The notes below the pieces were generated by a model. That model did no database searches. It had not been told where the DNA came from and saw only the letters and a program-made list of their open reading frames with translations. Shown piece after piece: positions 53,836 through 64,000 of a DNA stretch of 64,000 bases. Both the position numbers and the translations under genes were made by a program. How positions within the stretch are numbered: position 1 is the stretch's first letter; each line of letters opens with the position of its first letter. The stretch spans positions 62,001 to 126,000 of the forward strand of contig NZ_JACZCR010000020.1 of the NCBI RefSeq assembly GCF_014904735.1, in the 5' to 3' direction. Source of the DNA: Microbulbifer hainanensis (GTDB taxonomy: Bacteria > Pseudomonadota > Gammaproteobacteria > Pseudomonadales > Cellvibrionaceae).

Positions 53836-55047
53836 ATGTCTTCCCTGGCCCAGAAACGCATACTGCTCGGCATCAGCGGTGGCATCGCCGCCTACAAGAG
53901 TGCCGACCTGGTGCGCCGCCTGAAAGAGCGCGACGCCGACGTGCGCGTGGTGATGACGGCCGGCGCGCGGGAGTTCGTGCAACCGCTGACTTACCAGGCG
54001 CTGTCCGGCAACCCTGTCCACACCGACCTGCTGGATCCGGCCGCCGAGGCGGCCATGGGGCATATCGAGCTGGCCAAATGGGCCGAGCTGATCCTGATCG
54101 CCCCGGCCAGCGCGCAGGTGCTGGCCAAGCTCGCCTGCGGCATGGCCGACGACCTGCTGACCACCCTGTGTCTCGCCAGCGAGGCACCGCTGGCCGTGGC
54201 GCCGGCGATGAACCAGGCGATGTGGCGCAACGCCGCCACCGCCGCCAACGCGAAGACACTGGTCGAACGCGGTGTCCTTTTCTGGGGCCCGGCAGCCGGC
54301 AGCCAGGCCTGCGGCGACGTCGGCCCGGGACGCATGCTCGAACCCGACGCCCTGGTCGCCGAGGTCGAATCCCTGTTCCGGCCGCAGCGGTCGCTGGCTG
54401 GCAAGAAAGTGACCATCACCGCCGGTCCGACCCGCGAGGCACTGGACCCGGTGCGCTATCTCAGCAATCACAGTTCCGGCAAAATGGGCTTTGCCCTGGC
54501 TACCGCCGCCCAGCGCGCCGGTGCTGAAGTAACCCTGATTGCAGGGCCGGTCCAGCTCGCTACGCCGCCCGGCGTGAAGCGCATTGATGTGACCGGTGCG
54601 CTGGACATGCGCGATGCGGCGGAGCGCGCCGCCGACCTGTGCGACATTTTTATCGGCGCAGCCGCGGTGGCAGATTTTCGCCCGGCGGAGGTCTCGGCGC
54701 AGAAGATCAAGAAAAAGGACGACAGCGAGCGCGACTCGCTGGCCCTGGTCAAGAATCCGGATATCGTCGCCGGCATCGCCGGGCGATCGCAGCGGCGGCC
54801 ATTTACCGTCGGATTTGCCGCGGAGACGGAAAAGGTCGTCGAACACGCGCAAGCCAAACTCGCGCGCAAGAAGCTCGACCTGATTATTGCCAACGACGTA
54901 ACCGCCGCCGACAGCGGCTTCAACAGCGACCGCAATACCGTCACCGTCATTGACGCCAATGGCAGCACCAGCCTGCCGCCCGCTTTGAAAACCGAGCTGG
55001 CAGAACAACTGATAAACCTCATCGCCGAACGGGCGCTGACACAATAA
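53836..55047 (+). CDS. coaBC: CoaBC, phosphopantothenoylcysteine decarboxylase/synthetase
   Basis: 403-residue bifunctional CoA-pathway enzyme. N-terminal flavodoxin-like CoaC: LLGISGGIAAYKSADLVRRL, catalytic PAMNQAMW, and ACGDVGPGRM; C-terminal CoaB: VTITAGPTREALDPVRYLSN, HSSGKMGFALATAA and KIKKKD. ATG at 53836 (MSSLAQKRILLG) is favoured over the longer frame. In most relatives dut follows; here algC follows after 25 bp. Confidence 0.95.
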   Translation: MSSLAQKRILLGISGGIAAYKSADLVRRLKERDADVRVVMTAGAREFVQPLTYQALSGNPVHTDLLDPAAEAAMGHIELAKWAELILIAPASAQVLAKLACGMADDLLTTLCLASEAPLAVAPAMNQAMWRNAATAANAKTLVERGVLFWGPAAGSQACGDVGPGRMLEPDALVAEVESLFRPQRSLAGKKVTITAGPTREALDPVRYLSNHSSGKMGFALATAAQRAGAEVTLIAGPVQLATPPGVKRIDVTGALDMRDAAERAADLCDIFIGAAAVADFRPAEVSAQKIKKKDDSERDSLALVKNPDIVAGIAGRSQRRPFTVGFAAETEKVVEHAQAKLARKKLDLIIANDVTAADSGFNSDRNTVTVIDANGSTSLPPALKTELAEQLINLIAERALTQ

Positions 55048-55072
55048 CAAGACGCGTTACTGGAAATTTTCC

Positions 55073-57427
55073 GTGGCTTCACGCAAAGACAAAGATCAAT
55101 TACCCCTGATTCACAGCGGCCTGCTGCTCCCCGCAGCACTGGCCGCTGTCGCCTGGCTGGGCGGCACCTACCTGCTCGAACGCAATGTCATCGATCCGCG
55201 CAGCGCCGCGCAGATCGAAACAGCCGCGCAACAGCGGGCGGAGCAGTACGCCGCGCAACTGAACACACTGTTCCAGCACCGCGAGCAGAAGCTGCACCAG
55301 CTGGCCGAGGGCGAATTCAACCCGGCGAGCTTACCCGGCGCACAAACGCTGCCGGCGCAGGCATCCGCCCAGTATTTTGCCCGCCAGGACGTGCGGGTCG
55401 GGGCCGGTACTGCTCCGGCGCTGAATTTCGCCCTTGTGGACCTGCTCAAGCGCAGCGAGGAAAAGACCCAGCCGGTGGAATTCCTGCGCACCGGCGTCGA
55501 CAACCGGTGGCAGTTGCACAATGTCGTGGCCCTGAAACAGGGTGTACTGTTGGTCAGCCAGCCGTTTGATGCCTTCGCCGGCAACCTGCACCCGCTGGAC
55601 AGCGGCGATGGGGAAGTGAAGCTGATACAGAAATTTGCCGATGGCCCAGCGCAGACGCTGTGGAAGTCCGGCACAGGCACCGCTGCGCTGCGTCGCGCAG
55701 ACGTGGCCGGCAGCCACTTGAGCGTCGCGTTCCACGCCGGGCAGCCCTTCGTGCAGCAGCACGGTATCAGTGCCAGCTGGTGCTGGATTGGCGGCGGTAT
55801 CGGCCTGGTCCTTTCCCTGTTGTTGCTGCTGCGGTTCATGCCCCGCGATACGCTGGCACCCTGGGAGCGTCGCGACCGGGGCAAGAAATCCCGCGGCAGT
55901 TCCGACTATCCCCTGCTGAAACCGGGCCAGGCGGAAACCGTGCCGCTGACTGCAGCGGCGGCGCCGACCGCCGGTGGCTCCCGAACCGGCGCTGCAGCGC
56001 AGTCAGAGGTTCCGGAAAAGTCTGAACTGGAGGCCGGTACCGATTTCCCCGCACATGTATTCCGCGCCTACGATATCCGCGGCATTGCCGGTCAGGAAAT
56101 CAATGAGCCCTTCGCCTACCAGCTGGGGCGCGCACTCGGCAGCCTCGCGCAACACGCCGGGGAGGAAGTCCTGCTGGTGGGTCGCGACGGCCGCAACAGC
56201 AGCGAACTGCTGGCAAACTGCCTGGTGGAGGGGATTCTCGACAGCGGCTGCCACAGCGTAAACCTGGGCCTGGTCCCCTCGCCGCTGCTCTACTACGCCT
56301 GCGCCAAGGGCAAGAACACCAGCAGCGGCATCATGGTGACCGCCAGCCACAACCCCGCCGAATACAACGGTTTCAAGATCGTCATGAAGGGTCGCTCTCT
56401 GGCCGGGGACAAACTCGAACGCCTGCACCAGCTGATGCAGAAGGGTCCCTTCAAGAGCGGCAAGGGCAGCAACCGCGAGCAGGACATTACCGAGAACTAT
56501 ATCGACGAGATCTTCAACGACGTCGCCCTGGCGGGACAGCCGAACCTGGTGGTCGACGCCGGTAACGGCGCCACCTCGGTACTGGCGCCGCGGCTGTTCG
56601 AGCAGCTGGGCTGCGCGGTGACGCCGCTGTTCTGCGAGATCGACGGCAACTTCCCCAATCACCCACCGGATCCGTCGCGCCCGGAAAATCTCGAGGCGCT
56701 GATTGCGAGGGTCACCGAGACCGGCGCCGACCTGGGCGTGGCCCTCGATGGCGACGGCGACCGCGTCACGCTGATTTCCGCCTCCGGCCGCATTGCCTGG
56801 GCCGACCAGCTGTTGATGCTGCTGGCCCGGGACATCCTCGCGCGCAACCCGGGCGAGAATATCGTTTTCGATGTGAAGAGCAGCCGCGCGGTGGCCCAGC
56901 TGGTCAACCAGTACGGCGGCCGCCCGATCATGGGCAAGACTGGTCACGCGCCGATGAAGACCAAGATGCTCGAAAGCGGTGCCATCCTCGGCGGCGAGCT
57001 CTCCGGGCACATCTTTATCAAGGACCGCTGGTTCGGCTTTGACGATGGCATCTACGCCGCCGCGCGAGTTCTGGAAATCATGGCGCTGCGCGAACAGAGC
57101 CTGGACGAACTGCTGGACTCGCTGCCGCAACTGGCGAGCACGCCGGAAGTCCTGGTGCCGGTCGACGAACAGGAGAAGTTTGCCATCGTCCAGCAGCTGC
57201 AGGAGCAGGGCGACTTCGGCGAAGCCGATATCAATACCACCGACGGCCTGCGCATCGAATACGCCGACGGCTGGGGTCTGGTGCGCGCCTCCAATACCGG
57301 TGCTGCGCTGACGCTGCGCTTCGAGGCGGAAACCGAAGAGGCCCTCGAGCGCATCCGCCAGCAGATCATGGCGCAGCTGAAAGCCGTCGATCCCAAACTC
57401 GCGGTGCCGGACTGGAAGCTTGTGTAA
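55073..57427 (+). CDS. algC: AlgC-type phosphomannomutase/phosphoglucomutase with membrane-anchored N-terminal domain
   Basis: 784 residues. The mutase domain (about 325-784) interconverts hexose-1- and hexose-6-phosphates for polysaccharide and LPS precursors: phosphoserine Ser425 in TASHNP, metal loop DGDGDR (559-564), GELSGH. The first half is an extra module: membrane span 1 (about 16-34), a periplasmic region of about 200 residues, span 2 (236-256), then a Pro/Ala linker. Long AlgC forms of this kind are annotated in Pseudomonas. GTG start at 55073, 25 bp after coaBC. Confidence 0.93.
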   Translation: MASRKDKDQLPLIHSGLLLPAALAAVAWLGGTYLLERNVIDPRSAAQIETAAQQRAEQYAAQLNTLFQHREQKLHQLAEGEFNPASLPGAQTLPAQASAQYFARQDVRVGAGTAPALNFALVDLLKRSEEKTQPVEFLRTGVDNRWQLHNVVALKQGVLLVSQPFDAFAGNLHPLDSGDGEVKLIQKFADGPAQTLWKSGTGTAALRRADVAGSHLSVAFHAGQPFVQQHGISASWCWIGGGIGLVLSLLLLLRFMPRDTLAPWERRDRGKKSRGSSDYPLLKPGQAETVPLTAAAAPTAGGSRTGAAAQSEVPEKSELEAGTDFPAHVFRAYDIRGIAGQEINEPFAYQLGRALGSLAQHAGEEVLLVGRDGRNSSELLANCLVEGILDSGCHSVNLGLVPSPLLYYACAKGKNTSSGIMVTASHNPAEYNGFKIVMKGRSLAGDKLERLHQLMQKGPFKSGKGSNREQDITENYIDEIFNDVALAGQPNLVVDAGNGATSVLAPRLFEQLGCAVTPLFCEIDGNFPNHPPDPSRPENLEALIARVTETGADLGVALDGDGDRVTLISASGRIAWADQLLMLLARDILARNPGENIVFDVKSSRAVAQLVNQYGGRPIMGKTGHAPMKTKMLESGAILGGELSGHIFIKDRWFGFDDGIYAAARVLEIMALREQSLDELLDSLPQLASTPEVLVPVDEQEKFAIVQQLQEQGDFGEADINTTDGLRIEYADGWGLVRASNTGAALTLRFEAETEEALERIRQQIMAQLKAVDPKLAVPDWKLV

Positions 57428-58345
<918 letters not shown>

Positions 58346-58490
58346 TTCCGGCGGCAGCAGTGGCCCATTCGCCGGATAGCAATTGAAGCGAGGCCGGCGA
58401 ATCGTTAGGATTCCGCCGCCGCAGGCAGCAGAGCGCACGGCAACAACAACAAAATCGACACCCGGCGGCAGGCCGGCTGAAAGGCACTCA

Positions 58491-59102
58491 ATGAGCAGCG
58501 AAAAGATCAATCGGCGTCAACAGATACTGCAGGCCCTGGCACATATGCTGGAGGCCAGCCCCGGCGCCCGCATCACCACCGCGGCCCTGGCCAAGGAAGT
58601 GGGTTTTTCCGAGGCGGCGCTGTATCGCCACTTCCCCAGCAAGTCGAAAATGTTCGAGGGATTGATCGAGTTTATCGAGGACACCATCTTCAGCCGCGTG
58701 TCCCTGATCCTGCAGGACGAGCCCACGGCACTGGGGCGCTGCCAGAAAATCCTGCACCTGCTGCTGGCCTTTTGCGAGCGCAACCCGGGCATTACCCGCC
58801 TGCTGACCGGCGATGCCCTGACCGGCGAGACCGAGCGCCTGCACGGACGCATCCTGCAGTTTTTTGATCGTCTGGAAACCCAGCTCAAACAGATTCTGCG
58901 CGAGGCGGAACTGCGCGAGCAGCTGCGTCCGGCCATCCCGCTGGGTGGCGCCGCCAACCTGTTGCTGGCGAGCGCCGAGGGCCGCATCGTGCAGTACGTG
59001 CGCAGTGGCTTCAAACGCAAACCCACCGAATACTGGGCCGAGCAGTGGCCAGTGCTGGTGGCGGGATTTTTCCGGGAGACGGCGCTGGCAGCGCTCAAGT
59101 AA
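58491..59102 (+). CDS. slmA: SlmA, nucleoid occlusion factor
   Basis: 203-residue TetR-fold DNA-binding protein that blocks FtsZ ring assembly over the chromosome. [20 protein letters not shown], then the helix-turn-helix [20 protein letters not shown] and [16 protein letters not shown]. The slmA-pyrE neighbourhood is conserved with E. coli. ATG at 58491; upstream codons are not part of the family. An AACCGGC/GCCGGTT hairpin overlaps the stop. Confidence 0.93.
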   Translation: MSSEKINRRQQILQALAHMLEASPGARITTAALAKEVGFSEAALYRHFPSKSKMFEGLIEFIEDTIFSRVSLILQDEPTALGRCQKILHLLLAFCERNPGITRLLTGDALTGETERLHGRILQFFDRLETQLKQILREAELREQLRPAIPLGGAANLLLASAEGRIVQYVRSGFKRKPTEYWAEQWPVLVAGFFRETALAALK

Positions 59103-59177
59103 CCGGCGGTGCCGGTTTAAGGCAGGCGGGGCTGAACGCCCCCTCAGGCAGATGTGGCTCGCGGCCTGTCGGGCCGA

Positions 59178-59795
59178 TCAGTTGCCGGCGATTTCCGCAT
59201 AGCGCGTCGCAGCGCGATCAAATTCCTTGTTGAGCTGTTGCTCCTCCTGCTCGCGCCGCGCCAGGCGCTCGCGCAGCACACCCACCTCTTCGCGCAGGCT
59301 ATCGATGCGCTTCATCAGCTCCGGTGCCACCTTGCCACCATTGCGCTGGGTGCGTGCGGCGGATGTCTCTTCCTGTTCGATCTGTTTGCCGAGGCTGGCG
59401 ATATTGGAGCGCATGATGGCGATGTCCTGCTCGACGATGGCCAGCTTGCGCGACCGCGCACTCTCGATATCGGCAACGCTGTTATAGCGCTTGAGCAACT
59501 CGCTATCTGCCTCCTGCTGGGCCTCGCGGCGCTTCTTCGCCTCCAGTTCGGCACCGGTCAATTGCGGCGGCACGACTTCCAGCACACGGCCACCAATGGT
59601 CAGCACTTCGTAGCCACCGGCCACATAGCGCGGCGGCACCTTATCGTCCAGTACCTGTACGCCGTGCTCGTTGGTGTAGCGGTACAGAACCTTGTCCCCG
59701 GCATTGGCCTGGGCGGCGTGCACACTATTGCCGGCGCTGGCCGTCAACAGTGCCGTCGCCAGAAGTATCGATGTTGTTGCTGGTGCGATTTTCAT
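59178..59795 (-). CDS. DUF4124 exported coiled-coil protein
   Basis: 205 residues. Signal peptide (TSILLATALLTASAGNSVHA), a short DUF4124 domain (VLYRYTNEHGVQVLDDKVPP), then a long charged coiled coil (EQDIAIMRSNIASLGKQIEQ, LREEVGVLRERLARREQEEQ). DUF4124 proteins are common periplasmic proteins of unknown function in gammaproteobacteria. ATG at 59795. Downstream of pyrE on the same strand with 61 bp between. Confidence 0.85.
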   Translation of the reverse strand: MKIAPATTSILLATALLTASAGNSVHAAQANAGDKVLYRYTNEHGVQVLDDKVPPRYVAGGYEVLTIGGRVLEVVPPQLTGAELEAKKRREAQQEADSELLKRYNSVADIESARSRKLAIVEQDIAIMRSNIASLGKQIEQEETSAARTQRNGGKVAPELMKRIDSLREEVGVLRERLARREQEEQQLNKEFDRAATRYAEIAGN

Positions 59796-59856
59796 CGCGC
59801 ATCTCGCTAAATTGGTTGGTCGGGCCGGCCGCAGTTCTCCCCCCGGCAGGCGGGTA

Positions 59857-60510
59857 TTACTGATCGGAGACGCCGTAGCGCTGCCGGTATTCCACAATTT
59901 TTGTCAGGGTTTCGCTGTCCTGCGACTCCTCCTGAAGATAGCTGATTATATTATCCAGCTGCACAATACTGATTACCGGAATATTGTACTGCTGTTCCAC
60001 CTTCTGAATAGCGGAGAGTTCACAGTCCTCACCAGCTTTCTCTTGGCGGTTCAGGCCGATGACGACACCCGCTGCAGCAGCCCCGTGTTGTTCGATGATC
60101 TGCATCACTTCGCGCACCGCGGTACCGGCGGTAATGACATCGTCAATAATCAAAACCTTGCCATTAAGCGGCGCACCCACTAAGGTTCCGCCTTCGCCGT
60201 GATCCTTGGCCTCTTTGCGGTTATAGCAGAAGGGCTTATCGACTCCTTTCTGCGCCAGCGCCACGGCGGTCACCGCGCCCAGCGGTATACCCTTATAGGC
60301 CGGCCCGAAAATGACATCAAACTCCACTCCCGACGCGAGTATCGCCTCGGCATAGGCCTGTCCCAGCGCCGCCAGCGCGGCGCCGGTGTGGAAGCGGCCG
60401 GCATTGAAAAAATAGGGGCTCTGGCGGCCGGATTTCAGGGTGAACTCACCAAAACACAGCACCTGATGATTCAGGGCCAGTTGGATAAAATCGCGCTGAT
60501 ACTGCTGCAT
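59857..60510 (-). CDS. pyrE: Orotate phosphoribosyltransferase
   Basis: 217 residues; forms orotidine monophosphate in pyrimidine synthesis. [20 protein letters not shown] at the N-terminus and the PRPP-binding [16 protein letters not shown]. Divergent from crc (116 bp), as in Pseudomonas. The same conserved block continues with rph. Confidence 0.97.
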   Translation of the reverse strand: MQQYQRDFIQLALNHQVLCFGEFTLKSGRQSPYFFNAGRFHTGAALAALGQAYAEAILASGVEFDVIFGPAYKGIPLGAVTAVALAQKGVDKPFCYNRKEAKDHGEGGTLVGAPLNGKVLIIDDVITAGTAVREVMQIIEQHGAAAAGVVIGLNRQEKAGEDCELSAIQKVEQQYNIPVISIVQLDNIISYLQEESQDSETLTKIVEYRQRYGVSDQ

Positions 60511-60625
60511 GGAAATTTGTTAACTATTGGCTAAGGTGAAGGGAGTCCTCCCCGCGGGAACCTTTGGGGAGAGGCATGCACATAATGTTACTAATGATAC
60601 ACAGTCCGCTGGTAAGGGGCTAATA

Positions 60626-61393
60626 ATGCGAATAGTGAGTCTGTCGGTAGACGGCATTCATCAGGCAGCTCAGCGCGGCCTCTACGATTGGTTGGCGGAC
60701 CAGGACGCGGATATCATCTGTCTGCAGGATCTGCGCTCGCTGGAGCCAGAACTGGATCACCCGATCTTTCATCCGGACGGCTACTACAGCTACTTCTTCG
60801 ATTCGGGTACGCCCCACGAGAACGGCGTGGCCATCTATACCCGCAGCCAGCCCAAGGCCATCATCTTCGGCATGGGTTTTGCCAACGGCGAGGACATGTA
60901 TGGCCGCTATCTGCAGGCCGATTTCGAGCGCCTGAGCGTCGGCTCGCTGCTGGCACCGGCGGCCACTGACGAACCCTCGCTGGAAAAGAAAGTCCAGTTT
61001 TTTGACGACATGCAGGCGCACCTGCACAAGATCAGCCGCAAGCGTCGCGACTTTATCTTCTGCGGCAACTGGGGCATGGCCCACCGCCGCGCCGACGTGC
61101 AGAACTGGCAGGATCACCAGGACACACCGGGCTTCATGCGCCACGAACAACGCTGGCTGGATCAGCTGTTCAACGAGATCGGCTACGTCGATGCCTTCCG
61201 CAAGGTGGTGAAAGACGCAGACGAGTTCACCTGGTGGCCGAACGGCAGGGTGGGGGAGGGCGACGGCTGGCGCACCGACATGCAAATCGTTTCGCACTCG
61301 CTGAAAAACCGCATCGAGTACGGCGCCATCAACAAGAATGTGGACTTCTCTAGCCACCTGCCGCTGATCATGGATTACGACCTGGAAGTCTGA
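60626..61393 (+). CDS. crc: Crc-type catabolite repression control protein
   Basis: 255 residues with the exonuclease III fold but without the nuclease residues. MRIVSLSVDGIHQAAQRGL, ADIICLQDLRS, GYYSYFFDSGTPHENGVAIY, YGRYLQADFERLSVGSLL and RWLDQLFNEIGYVDAFRKV closely parallel Pseudomonas Crc, which acts with Hfq to repress translation of catabolic genes. Normal ExoIII has CLQET and SDH; here CLQDL and SSH. The leader has a CCTCCCC/GGGGAGAGG hairpin (about 60547-60574). ATG at 60626. Confidence 0.9.
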   Translation: MRIVSLSVDGIHQAAQRGLYDWLADQDADIICLQDLRSLEPELDHPIFHPDGYYSYFFDSGTPHENGVAIYTRSQPKAIIFGMGFANGEDMYGRYLQADFERLSVGSLLAPAATDEPSLEKKVQFFDDMQAHLHKISRKRRDFIFCGNWGMAHRRADVQNWQDHQDTPGFMRHEQRWLDQLFNEIGYVDAFRKVVKDADEFTWWPNGRVGEGDGWRTDMQIVSHSLKNRIEYGAINKNVDFSSHLPLIMDYDLEV

Positions 61394-61436
61394 CCAATGC
61401 CCGCAACCGGCGCTATGCCGGCTGCGGCTTTTCCAC

Positions 61437-62156
61437 TTATTCCGCCAGGGCCTTTTTCTGCAGGGCCACCAGCTCGGCAATACCTGCCTTGCCGAGGGCC
61501 AGCATCTCGGCGAACTGGTTCTCGGTAAAAGGCGCGCCCTCGGCGGTGCCCTGTACCTCGATCATGCCGCCATCTTCCGCCATCACCAGGTTCATATCGG
61601 TATCGGCGCGACTGTCCTCCGGATAGTCCAGATCCAGCACCGCCTCTCCCTCAAAGATGCCGACGGATACCGCCGCGACCATGTTTTTCAGCGGATCGGT
61701 GGCGATCATCTTTTCCCGCTGCATGTAGCGCAGCGCATCGACCAATGCGACGCAGGCACCGGTGATTGCCGCGGTACGGGTACCGCCATCGGCCTGGATC
61801 ACATCGCAGTCGATGGTGATCTGGTGCTCGCCCAGCAGCGTCAGGTCCACCGCCGCGCGCAGGGAGCGGCCGATCAGGCGCTGGATTTCCACGGTGCGCC
61901 CGCCCTGTTTGCCGCGCGCCGCCTCGCGCGCCATACGCGATCCGGTAGAGCGCGGCAGCATGCCGTATTCCGCCGTGATCCAGCCGCTGCCCTGGCCGCG
62001 CAGGAAACGCGGTACTTCGGTCGCCACCGATGCGTTGCACAGCACCTTGGTATCGCCAAACTCAACCAGCACAGAGCCTTCGGCGTGTCGGGTAAATTGG
62101 CGGGTTAGTCGCACGGAGCGCAACTGTTCGGGCTTGCGGCCACTGGGACGCTGCAT
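61437..62156 (-). CDS. rph: RNase PH
   Basis: 239-residue phosphorolytic 3'-exonuclease trimming tRNA precursors. [59 protein letters not shown] and [20 protein letters not shown] are family hallmarks. It converges with crc and is divergent from the YicC gene. E. coli K-12 rph is frameshifted; this copy is intact. Confidence 0.97.
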   Translation of the reverse strand: MQRPSGRKPEQLRSVRLTRQFTRHAEGSVLVEFGDTKVLCNASVATEVPRFLRGQGSGWITAEYGMLPRSTGSRMAREAARGKQGGRTVEIQRLIGRSLRAAVDLTLLGEHQITIDCDVIQADGGTRTAAITGACVALVDALRYMQREKMIATDPLKNMVAAVSVGIFEGEAVLDLDYPEDSRADTDMNLVMAEDGGMIEVQGTAEGAPFTENQFAEMLALGKAGIAELVALQKKALAE

Positions 62157-62267
62157 GTTTCACCTCAGATTTTCGTTCAAAGCTCTGCATTATATACCTG
62201 GCCACTACCGTGCCGCAGGCACGTGCTATGATGCCCGGCCAATTCCGAAGCCTGTAGGGGAATAATC

Positions 62268-63146
62268 ATGGCCAGCAAAAGTGTGCGCAGTATGACCGCC
62301 TTCGGGCGCGCCGAGGCATCCTATGCCACCGGTACCGCCATCTGGGAGCTGCGCTCGGTCAACCACCGCTACCTGGAACCGCACTTTCGCCTGCCCGAAA
62401 CGGCGCGCGCGCTGGAAACCCAATTGCGCGAAGCGCTGCGCAAACAGCTGTCCCGCGGCAAGCTTGAATTGAGCCTCAACCTGAAATCCAACGCCGGCGT
62501 GGAAACCTCGATCGAGGTGGACGAGGACCTGGTGCGCGCGCTGGTCGGCGCCGCCGACCGGGTATCCGCGCAGATTTCCCAGCCGGCACCGGTCAATCCG
62601 CTGCAGGTACTGCAGTGGCCCGGCGTGATCGCCGAGCAGCAGACCGACGCCGAGGAACAGGCCCGCGCCATTCTGCACGCATTTGGCGAAGCGCTCAGCC
62701 AGCTCAGCGCCAACCGTGAGCGCGAGGGCGCCGAGTTGCGCAAATTCATCGAGGCGCGTCTCGACCAGATCGAGCAGCAGGTTGCCTCGGTGCGCGAACT
62801 GCTGCCACAGATTCTCCAGGCGCAGCGGGAAAAACTCCGCGCGCGCCTCGATGACCTGCTCGCCGACCTCGACCGTGACCGGCTGGAACAGGAAATTGTG
62901 CTGCTCGCCCAGAAGGCGGACGTGGACGAGGAGCTCGACCGCCTCGACGCCCATGTCTCCGAGACCCGCCGCGTCCTCGCCGGCGGCGGCGCCATCGGCC
63001 GTCGCCTCGACTTCCTGATGCAGGAATTCAACCGCGAGGCCAATACACTCTCGTCAAAATCCGTGGTGACGGATACCACCCAGGCAGCCGTTGAGTTGAA
63101 GGTGTTGATCGAACAGATGCGGGAGCAGGTGCAGAATATCGAGTAG
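62268..63146 (+). CDS. yicC: YicC-family RNase
   Basis: 292 residues. SMTAFGRAEASYATG, WELRSVNHRYLEPHFRLPE and, at the C-terminus, GRRLDFLMQEFNREANTLSS and LIEQMREQVQNIE. YicC proteins are endoribonucleases implicated in small-RNA turnover. The position next to rph and pyrE is widely conserved. The start follows TAGGGGAATAATC. Confidence 0.94.
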   Translation: MASKSVRSMTAFGRAEASYATGTAIWELRSVNHRYLEPHFRLPETARALETQLREALRKQLSRGKLELSLNLKSNAGVETSIEVDEDLVRALVGAADRVSAQISQPAPVNPLQVLQWPGVIAEQQTDAEEQARAILHAFGEALSQLSANREREGAELRKFIEARLDQIEQQVASVRELLPQILQAQREKLRARLDDLLADLDRDRLEQEIVLLAQKADVDEELDRLDAHVSETRRVLAGGGAIGRRLDFLMQEFNREANTLSSKSVVTDTTQAAVELKVLIEQMREQVQNIE

Positions 63147-63244
63147 CCCGCGATGTATCTGTACACGCCGGTCACACATTCTTCTCCCTCGATGGCCGAT
63201 AAAACCGTTCCGGCATTGCGTCTTATGAATTCCGCGGCCAGATC

Positions 63245-64000
63245 ATGAGCGCGCCCACCAAACGGGCGCTGCTGATCGCCAAGCACTGGCCCGAACCCAC
63301 CTCCACGGCCGCCGGTCGACGCACACTGGACATTCTCGACCTGCTCGCGGAGGCGGGCTATCAGGTGGAAATCGCCAGCCCGGCCCAGCCGACGCCCTTT
63401 CAGGCCAAAACCGGCTATGGCGAGCACCCGGTGGCGGTCAACGACGCCAGCTTTGATCGCTGGGTACGCGCATTGAATCCTACACTGGTGATCTACGATC
63501 GCTTCATGATGGAGGAGCAGTTCGGCTGGCGGGTGAGGGAGCAGTGCCCGCAAGCGCTCACGCTGCTCGATACCAGCGATTTCCACAGCCTGCGCGAGGC
63601 GCGCCACCAGGCGCTCAAGAGCGGTGAGCCGCTAAACCTGTTTCACCCCATCGCCGAGCGCGAGGTAGCAGCCATGGCGCGCTGCGATCTCGCCGTGATG
63701 ATCTCGCAGGTGGAGGTGGAGCTGCTCAAGCAGCACTTTTGCCTGCCCGACTGGCAACTGCACTACCTGCCATTTCTGGTGCGGGAATTGCCCGACCCTG
63801 CGACGCTGCCGGGCTTCGACGAGCGCGAGCACCTGGTCATGATCGGCGGCTTCAAGCACGCGCCCAACCGCGATGCCACCACCTGGTTTGCCAGGGAAGT
63901 CTGGCCGCAGCTGCATTCACTGCTGCCCGGTGTGGAATGCCACGTGTACGGCGCCTACTCAGATCACGCGATGCATCGCCTCAGTGACCCGGCGACGGGA
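63245..64000 (+). CDS. Glycosyltransferase-like protein (3' end outside window)
   Basis: The frame opens at ATG 63245 (MSAPTKRALLIAKHWPEPTS) and runs to the window end, 252 codons. It resembles GT4/GT-B glycosyltransferases: the N-terminal Rossmann pattern ALLIAKHWPEP, LLDTSDFHSLREARH, CDLAVMISQVEVELLKQ and the domain-2 start HLVMIGGFKHAPNRDA. The acceptor is unknown. It begins 98 bp after yicC; DNA between carries nothing recognisable. The catalytic C-terminal half is mostly cut off. Confidence 0.8.
   Translation, partial: MSAPTKRALLIAKHWPEPTSTAAGRRTLDILDLLAEAGYQVEIASPAQPTPFQAKTGYGEHPVAVNDASFDRWVRALNPTLVIYDRFMMEEQFGWRVREQCPQALTLLDTSDFHSLREARHQALKSGEPLNLFHPIAEREVAAMARCDLAVMISQVEVELLKQHFCLPDWQLHYLPFLVRELPDPATLPGFDEREHLVMIGGFKHAPNRDATTWFAREVWPQLHSLLPGVECHVYGAYSDHAMHRLSDPATG

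Noticed and set aside
53197..55050. 617-codon minus-strand frame opposite coaBC and inside radC
   Set aside because: Overlaps two firmly identified genes and is low-complexity Gly/Ala/Arg; GC-rich shadow.

Overview
The window is a stretch of bacterial chromosome, GC-rich and densely coding, almost entirely core genes. Gene order points to a Pseudomonas-like gammaproteobacterium: priA/SPOR protein/hslVU/DUF971, dsbB/rsd(algQ)/FKBP/algP/ABC-F, trmB/DUF423/rpoH/ftsXEY/rsmD/coaD, rpmBG/mutM, coaBC/algC/argB/slmA/pyrE/crc/rph/yicC. The TonB-receptor, subtilase and PhoX content and the departures from Pseudomonas order (no dut after coaBC, no argS beside priA) suggest a marine Cellvibrionales-type organism such as Microbulbifer. 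That placement is inference; no rRNA or tRNA gene was seen to test it.

Layout. 1-4.3 kb: ubiE (cut by the window edge), a CHAD protein, an NfeD/QmcA membrane-quality pair, an AT-richer orphan gene, and dsbA. 4.4-11 kb: a large secreted subtilase and a beta-propeller lipoprotein, separated by a 784-bp gene-free stretch with a perfect 22-bp palindrome. 11.3-15.6 kb: a thiamine-salvage operon (TonB receptor, thiamine-binding YqgV-type protein, PnuT-type permease, APH-fold kinase) read leftward behind a TPP riboswitch. 15.7-21.2 kb: phosphate acquisition (PhoA-type lipoprotein, diheme cytochrome-like protein, PhoX-type lipoprotein). 21.2-30.3 kb: DUF971, hslUV, DUF2798, SPOR protein, priA, rpmE, an NTF2-like/TetR pair, malic enzyme. 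30.4-38.4 kb: gshA, acpH, dsbB, lrgAB, paiB-like, rsd, FKBP lipoprotein, algP-like histone. 38.4-47.2 kb: DUF2390, ABC-F, a barrel protein, trmB, DUF423, rpoH, ftsX, ftsE, ftsY. 47.3-64 kb: rsmD, coaD, ggt, a decayed amidohydrolase, mutM, rpmG, rpmB, radC, coaBC, membrane-anchored algC, argB, slmA, DUF4124, pyrE, crc, rph, yicC and a glycosyltransferase cut by the right edge.

Most notable observation: the TPP riboswitch at 15369-15590 has its P3 arm expanded by an approximately 142-bp element whose inverted ends (CRCTTCATAACG) extend the P3 helix. A shorter relative with the same internal blocks lies at 17367-17460, its end overlapping the stop codon of the diheme-cytochrome gene. This looks like a small mobile repeat accommodated inside a working riboswitch. 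Secondary points: a convergent-end amidohydrolase that has lost its metal site and barrel core, a strong hairpin in the hslV leader together with a GTG restart of hslV, a PhoX/cytochrome pair with an intercistronic terminator, and a barrel protein ending at its thrombospondin-3 repeats without an OmpA domain. No CRISPR array, prophage, transposase or recognisable defence island was found.
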